Below are positions 58,519-64,000 of a stretch of DNA of 64,000 bases, piece by piece; position 1 is the first letter of the stretch; every line of letters begins with the position of its first letter. The notes under the pieces were generated by a model. That model had not been told where the DNA came from. It saw only the letters and a program-made list of their open reading frames with translations, and did not search any database. The DNA lies in assembly GCA_963693305.1 (NCBI GenBank), contig OY855910.1, positions 21,936,362 through 22,000,361 on the forward strand, written 5' to 3'. This DNA comes from Meandrina meandrites. Taxonomy: Eukaryota > Cnidaria > Anthozoa > Scleractinia > Meandrinidae. The translations under genes were made by a program, and so were the position numbers.

Positions 58519-61500
58519 ATGGCGAAAGACATTGACGAATCTTTGATGAGAAAATTTGTACACAAAGTTTTCAAGAAAAGCGATGACATTGGGTGAGTTG
58601 TAGATTTGGTATAGTAGGCACGTATACAGCTGCAGGTCTGCAGGCACGTTGACATTTTAATATTCCGAAACGGTTCCCTCCAGCTTGTGAGGGGTTTTGT
58701 GTTATGCAGCCTTTTATGAAGAGTACCGCGTTAAGAATGCCAAAGTGGTAGAAAAAAATGTCAACGCTCACAAATATGCTTGTGTCAGTGAATTCTTTAT
58801 TGTGCCTCAGCTGACAGCTCTCAAATAAAAGAGCACAGATTTAAAACATGCAGAGTCCAAAATATGCACTGTGTGCTCAGCTTCAACTCCATCATCATTC
58901 TCTATCCCAGAGCTCTTCTCTGATTATGTTGACAACTTGAGAACAATTGCATGTGAGATTTTAAGACCACAGACAATGAATGGTTTTCCTTCACTTACAG
59001 AACAATTTTGGTTCACATCTTTGTTTCAAAATACACCCTCAGTTAACCTTAATTACCCATTGACTCCTGGAGTTTCAGGGTGAAAAACACGTTTCTAAGA
59101 CTGTTTTGGCATTTTCTTGCCAGTGATGAGCTAAATTTCCCATTTATATTCACAACATATACACAGGAGTGGGTGTGCAGCTGTGAGCCTGAGTGTCTAG
59201 TGCAGTCCGTGTAAGGTACATAGGTCAAATAGGCTTAACTGCAGAATACCCCGCCACTTATTTACATGTCATTGAATAAGAATAGCATCTATTGTGTTAT
59301 CCCTCGTTCTTCAAAGGTACCGACCCATGTAAATGAGGCGGACTAAAGTGGCGGGGTATTCTGCAGTTGCTCTGGTCAAATAAGTTATTACATACAGAAT
59401 ATACAACAAGAGTGAAGTATCACTTAGGCTGTAAGAGCTGTGCAACCGACTGATACGAAAACCTAAAAACCTAGTGGGAAAAATGGGAACATATTCCCCA
59501 ACCAAATGCAGGTGCACAGACCTTCGGTGGTTAGAGGTAAATAATTTACAGCCTAAAAATACTCATAAGCTACAGAATAAGCAGATTACTGGAGTGTGTT
59601 CAATGTCTTCAGTAGCTTAAACATGGTGAGTCCTAAAGTTATTTGAAAGTTTAAGAGCTGAGATGCTAGCCACAAAAAAGTGTATGTGATATTCTCCATC
59701 ACAGCAAAGGCTAATATACTTTTTTATGCTATTTAATGTATTGATCACAAATTATGTTCAAGTGGCTTTGTTTGATTGTGGAAACCAAAGTTTGTACTAA
59801 CATGCTTGATTTATCTCTTAAGTGCAGTCAAAAGATTTGTATGTTGTCGACACTGGTTAAGTCAGCGCTCAGAGTCTAGAAATATATCTTACATATTGTT
59901 CTTCCTCTTAAGTCTTGGATTGGCTCTTGCATCAGTAATCGTTTGATCACCATGTTGTAAGAGCATTTGATTGACACTATACAGTTTCTAAACTTTTTAT
60001 AAATTATACATTTTTAATGAAAGTTCCTGGCTGCACATTTAGTATATTCTGCATGGTACATGTATCAATTTCTTGCAGTAAAATAGTGCATCTCATTTTC
60101 AGGAATCTGACAGTAAAGTCAGTGCGGCAACAGTTCCTGGAACACTTGGGACTAGAGAAACTTGACTCAGATCAGAAAGAAGTTTTCAAAAACATTGTGC
60201 ATGATATTTATACCTTGTATTCTAACAAACACCAGGAACATAATGGGCATCAAGGTAATTTTGAGTTTGTTTGACATGTAGGCATGAGTAACACATCTAA
60301 ACAAATCTTGGTCAGGGGTAGCCACTAAATCTAGGGCAGGGCTTGTGTTAGCTCAGCAGGAAGCCAGAATGGAGAGTGGGATGTCCAGGGGTTCCAATAC
60401 TGGTCAGACCTTTAAATCGACTGGACAGTAAGGCCATGCTGGCTGTGAAGTTCAAAACTTGTTTCAGTTCAGATGATTCTGTCATTGGATAGAGTTGCCA
60501 TTACCCTTGTCCACAATTTTCATACCTAAATTTAGTGATGGACATTAAAGAACCCACAACACCCCTGCTCCAAAAGAGAAAGGGACCTGTTCATATTCAT
60601 TCATGGGTCGGGTGAGTGGGTGGGATGAGATCATGAACGGACTGCAGCTGCTCTTGTAATGGCCTATCACGTTCACTGTGTTGTTTTGTTCTCCAGGGTC
60701 AAACCTGGAAGATTCTCAGACAACAACTGAAACTGATGACGTCAGTGACCCAACCGTATCATCCTCATCTGCCAGTTCAAGAAGGAAGAAAAGAAAGCGT
60801 AGATTGAATAGTGATGACGACTCATCTGACCTCAACAGTAAGTCTGAAAAGAAAGAACAGAAAGAAAAGACTGTATCTGAGAAAGAAACATTACCAAAAA
60901 CTGACAAAGAAGGAGTACAAAAGGAAAAAAATATTACATCAAAGACAAAACCCTCACAGGAAATTTATGACGAGGCAGAGCAAAACGATTCAAACAGTGA
61001 AGACGGAAAACAAAGAAAAAATAGTGCATCAGCAAGATCACTGAAAATTGATGATGCAGAGTCAGATGTTTCTAACAGTGAAGAGGAAGCACAGAGGACA
61101 AAGCATGTGTCCAAGAACAAAGCACCACAGAAAATTGATAGAAATTTGGATTCTACTGATTCTAACAGTGAAGAAGAAGTACCAAGGAAAAAGAATGCAT
61201 CTAGGAAGAAACAAATATTACATGAAAATGATAATGAAGAATCTGGTGATTCTAACAATGAAGAGGAAGCCCCAAGGAAAAAGAACGCATTGAAGAAGAA
61301 AAGATCACCTGAAATTGATGAAGATGCATTTTCTGGTGATTCTAACAGTGAAGATCAAATGAATGAAGAACAACAACAGAGCGTTGGAAGGAGTAAGTCA
61401 AACCATGACAACAGAGATGTTAATAAGGATGAGATCCAAAAGAGAAAACGTAAAAAGAAGTCAAAGGTAAATGACAGACCATAATGGTAACTACTGCTTA

Positions 61501-63918
61501 TGAGCATATTTCTGGCATCATAAAAATTGCTGGACATATGTGGAGTAGTTCTTTGCAGCTATGACCCAACTATCCAGTCGCAAGAAAGCCCAATAAAAAC
61601 CAAGGGTTTAATTGATCACCAGTTGTTGAGAGTAGGTTAATGTATGCAAGTCCAAGTTACATAACAGTAATTAACAAATAGAGAGCTTGTACTTCTGTAT
61701 TATAATAATACACACTTGTCAGATATCGAGTGGTGTGACTGTTGTTCTGTTGTTTTGATATCTTCTGTACATTATTAGAGTTAATACCCACAACTGGCAT
61801 GTTTTATACAAAGTGATGTTTGCTTCAGGATTTTCACTTGAATGTACACTTAAGTAATCCAATGAAATATTTTGATGTGTCCAAAAGCTTTTTAAACAAG
61901 TAAACCACTAAAAATAAACCATAGTTAACTCAGTAAATTCTGTCTCTATTCCTGTTCTGTTGTTTATATTTTGACTACATTACAGGATACCAGCTCTGCT
62001 GAAAGAAAGAAGAAATCTTCACCGCCATCTGTAGACAGTATTAGATTGAAGAACTTAAAACGTTTTGTTCGGACCTGTGGACTGCATAAGAACTATGTTA
62101 AACTATTCGCTGAGTGTGATTCCATGTCCCAAAAGGAAAAAACTTTAGAAAGAGTTCTGAGAAAAGACACTGGCTTTGAAGGTAACAATAATCGTGTTAT
62201 AGCATCACGCAGTGATTTGTTCAAAAGTCTGGTTTTGTCAAAATAATATAAGAGAAAAGCAGAGATTCTGTTTTGGTTGAACAACAGTGGTGTCCAATTA
62301 GATTTGGATCTTCTGGTCAATAGCCCTAGTGCAAATCCACTAGCAGATGGCACCCTTACTTTGTAAATTTAACCCCTCCCCAAGTGAAACTCAAGTGAGG
62401 AGTGATCAAGTGTAATTCAATGGTTTGCAAAATTTCTGATCTATCTAGTCTGATGAATGTTGACAAACAACAGAAAATGATTACCAGAGACTGTTTTAAC
62501 AACCATTATGGGTCCCCACTGGATCAGTGAGTTGGTTTTGTTTTATTTTCAATTAGAAAGGTGGATGTAGCAAAAGGAAATGAAAGCTTACTCTTTTTGC
62601 AGGGAGAATAACACTTGGTATGTGCAAGAAGTTTAAGCAGGCCAAAGAGGAGGCAGATGAAATAGCTGAGCTGGATTGTAATAATATCATCTCAGCAGGT
62701 TAGAAAATGTGTTTTGACTTGTATTAGAGGCAAGCTCCAATTTGCCTCAACCACAAAAATCCTTCATTTCTATCGAAGTCAGTCGCCACGCGATATAGTC
62801 GCCATTGAATCTGAAAGTGTAGCCTGAATTTCAGCTGTCTTCTGCAACCAGAGAAGATAGCTGAAATTCAAGTCACGAATAGCTTAGACTAATGTTCACG
62901 AACGATAAAGATTTCAGAGTGCGTCTTTGGTTCTTTTAGCCCCCAAGGGAGCAAAATGATGTGGCTATGATCTTTATAAGAGAATACTACTATACAGACA
63001 TAAGAATGGTGGTTTTATTCCTTTTATGAACTAGTTACAGAATAAAAATGCAAAATAGCTATGTTATGACAACTTTTATACATTACTAGAATCGAATGTG
63101 ATTCTAAGTACAATTATTGTGAATGTGAGGGGCATTTTCCAAACTTTTCTAATGTCAAGCTGCTGAAAACAAAACTTTGCGTTTTCAAAACTTATTGTAT
63201 ATTAAGTGAAAACTAACTCTCAGAGGTTAAAACCTCTGTCTAAATTTTATTGAAGGCATTTTCCATGCGGGAGGCCAGGCAAAAATCAGTGCCTGCATCA
63301 AAGAGTCTGCTACAACTGCATGGCAGTCGCAATCTTGTTGGTCAGGTTCTACAGAAATCAAACTCCTTCACTTGAAACTATGTAGCACCTTCAAAAATGA
63401 GAACCACTATTAACCCATTCCCAGGGGTTTCAAAAATTACTTCAATTTAGGGGAAATAGTAGCTGACTTCTCTAAGCAAAGTAACCAACACTTTTTGTCG
63501 GCCATCAGTGCTTATTGAAAGCAGTGCATAGCTTTCTTCAACTGTTTTGTCGGTTGAAAGTGCAAGAGAAATGAAAAAGAACAAGTAGATTCGTATCTGT
63601 AGAGATTACTTCTGTTTAACTTGATATTTATAAAACAATCATAGACATCTTTCCAATACTTCAGATCATGGTCGGCGTCCAACAAGAACAACACGTGCAG
63701 GGTCAGACAAGCAGTCCACACCTTCTACTGTCCCAAACTTGGATGGCCCCAAACTGTTCAGCCGACTTAAAGGAGTGGTCGATAGTGATGGCAGCGATTC
63801 CGAGGAAGAACAACAAAGAGGAAAACGTACGCCGAACACTTCTCCTGAAAAGCTGAATGGTCAAGAAAACAGCAGAAAAAGACGGAGACTCAACAGTAGT
63901 TCAGATGACGACGACTAA
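58519..63918 (+). CDS. HIRIP3: HIRA-interacting protein 3-like histone chaperone
   Basis: Nuclear histone-binding protein; the family binds H2A/H2B through a CHZ motif and interacts with HIRA. Six exons, 58519-58592, 60103-60254, 60697-61466, 61986-62181, 62603-62698 and 63665-63918, join in frame to 513 residues. Residues 1-75 are a helical N-terminal domain (VRQQFLEHLGLEKL). Exon 3 encodes about 257 residues of Ser/Asp/Glu- and Lys-rich low-complexity sequence, including 27-30-residue repeats, ending with the basic cluster QKRKRKKKSK, a likely nuclear signal. The CHZ region covers about 340-425 (LKNLKRFVRTCGLHKNYVKL, then ITLGMCKKFKQAKEEADEIA). The C-terminus is acidic with a basic KRRRLNSSS element. 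The symbol rests on domain order and CHZ similarity from memory. Confidence 0.9.
59237..59368. repeat. Hairpin element with perfect 23-bp arms (HIRIP3 intron 1)
   Basis: AACTGCAGAATACCCCGCC and GGCGGGGTATTCTGCAGTT close the element, with the inner TTACATG/CATGTAA also paired. 132 bp in all. Confidence 0.75.
60344..60665 (+). mobile_element. Second tRNA-derived SINE family (HIRIP3 intron 2)
   Basis: TAGCTCAGCAGG at 60349-60360 matches the pol III box A consensus exactly, and GGTTCCAATAC at 60390-60400 is close to box B, at tRNA-like spacing. The remaining body is non-coding. No target duplication was found and the 3' border is uncertain. Confidence 0.5.
62826..62876. repeat. Small hairpin related to 45703-45778
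   Basis: GAATTTCAGCTGTCTTC pairs with GAAGATAGCTGAAATTC around CTGCAACCAGA, with one mismatch. Confidence 0.55.
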
Positions 63919-64000
63919 TCCATTCGTTCGCTTTACTTTTTACAAAGATTTTATATGTATGTTATAAAGACAGATAATAATGATATGTTTGTGTATACTG

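Noticed and set aside
60965..61258. 97-codon minus-strand Ser/Phe-rich frame
   Set aside because: It is the antisense shadow of the repetitive HIRIP3 exon 3.

Overview
The window is a piece of an intron-rich animal nuclear genome, most likely an anthozoan cnidarian such as a stony coral. That placement rests on the conserved animal genes, their many short GT-AG exons, and a dense load of short inverted-repeat elements that I recognise as coral-like from memory; no database was searched. Five protein-coding genes could be followed exon by exon with intact reading frames: the 3' part of SMC1A (+, exons from 386 to 8769), a sodium-coupled SLC6 transporter (-, 39099 to 19261), RPS23 (+, 41963 to 43846), PLRG1 (-, 58304 to 45893) and HIRIP3 (+, 58519 to 63918).

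Layout. 1-8.8 kb holds the last 16 exons of SMC1A, with a SINE, a TTAA-flanked inverted-repeat element, a Penelope-like end and a TTAG microsatellite in its introns. 8.8-19.2 kb is a gene-free convergent intergenic stretch made largely of palindromes and MITE-like elements. 19.3-39.1 kb is the SLC6 gene. Its second intron is about 11 kb and contains a Penelope-like retroelement interrupted by a LINE 3' end, a 788-bp TTAA element and several palindromes. 39.1-41.9 kb is a divergent intergenic region dominated by one long inverted repeat that hosts a hAT-like insertion. RPS23 follows, then a short tail-to-tail gap, PLRG1, a 214-bp head-to-head promoter, and HIRIP3.

The genes are housekeeping in character: cohesin core (SMC1A), small ribosomal subunit (RPS23), spliceosomal Prp19/CDC5L complex (PLRG1), histone-chaperone partner (HIRIP3), plus one membrane transporter. 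They do not form a pathway.

The most interesting signal is a 146-nt sequence present twice with only two differences noticed. One copy lies in RPS23 intron 2 and the other in PLRG1 intron 6, each on the sense strand of its host gene. Its 5' half folds into a two-tier hairpin followed by an ANANNA box, which suggests an intronic H/ACA-type snoRNA pair. Other good signals are inverted Penelope-like copies carrying hammerhead-like ribozyme cores, a TTAA element whose empty site is preserved in a second family copy in the same window, a hAT-like element with an 8-bp target duplication, and a 90-bp-periodic coding repeat in HIRIP3.
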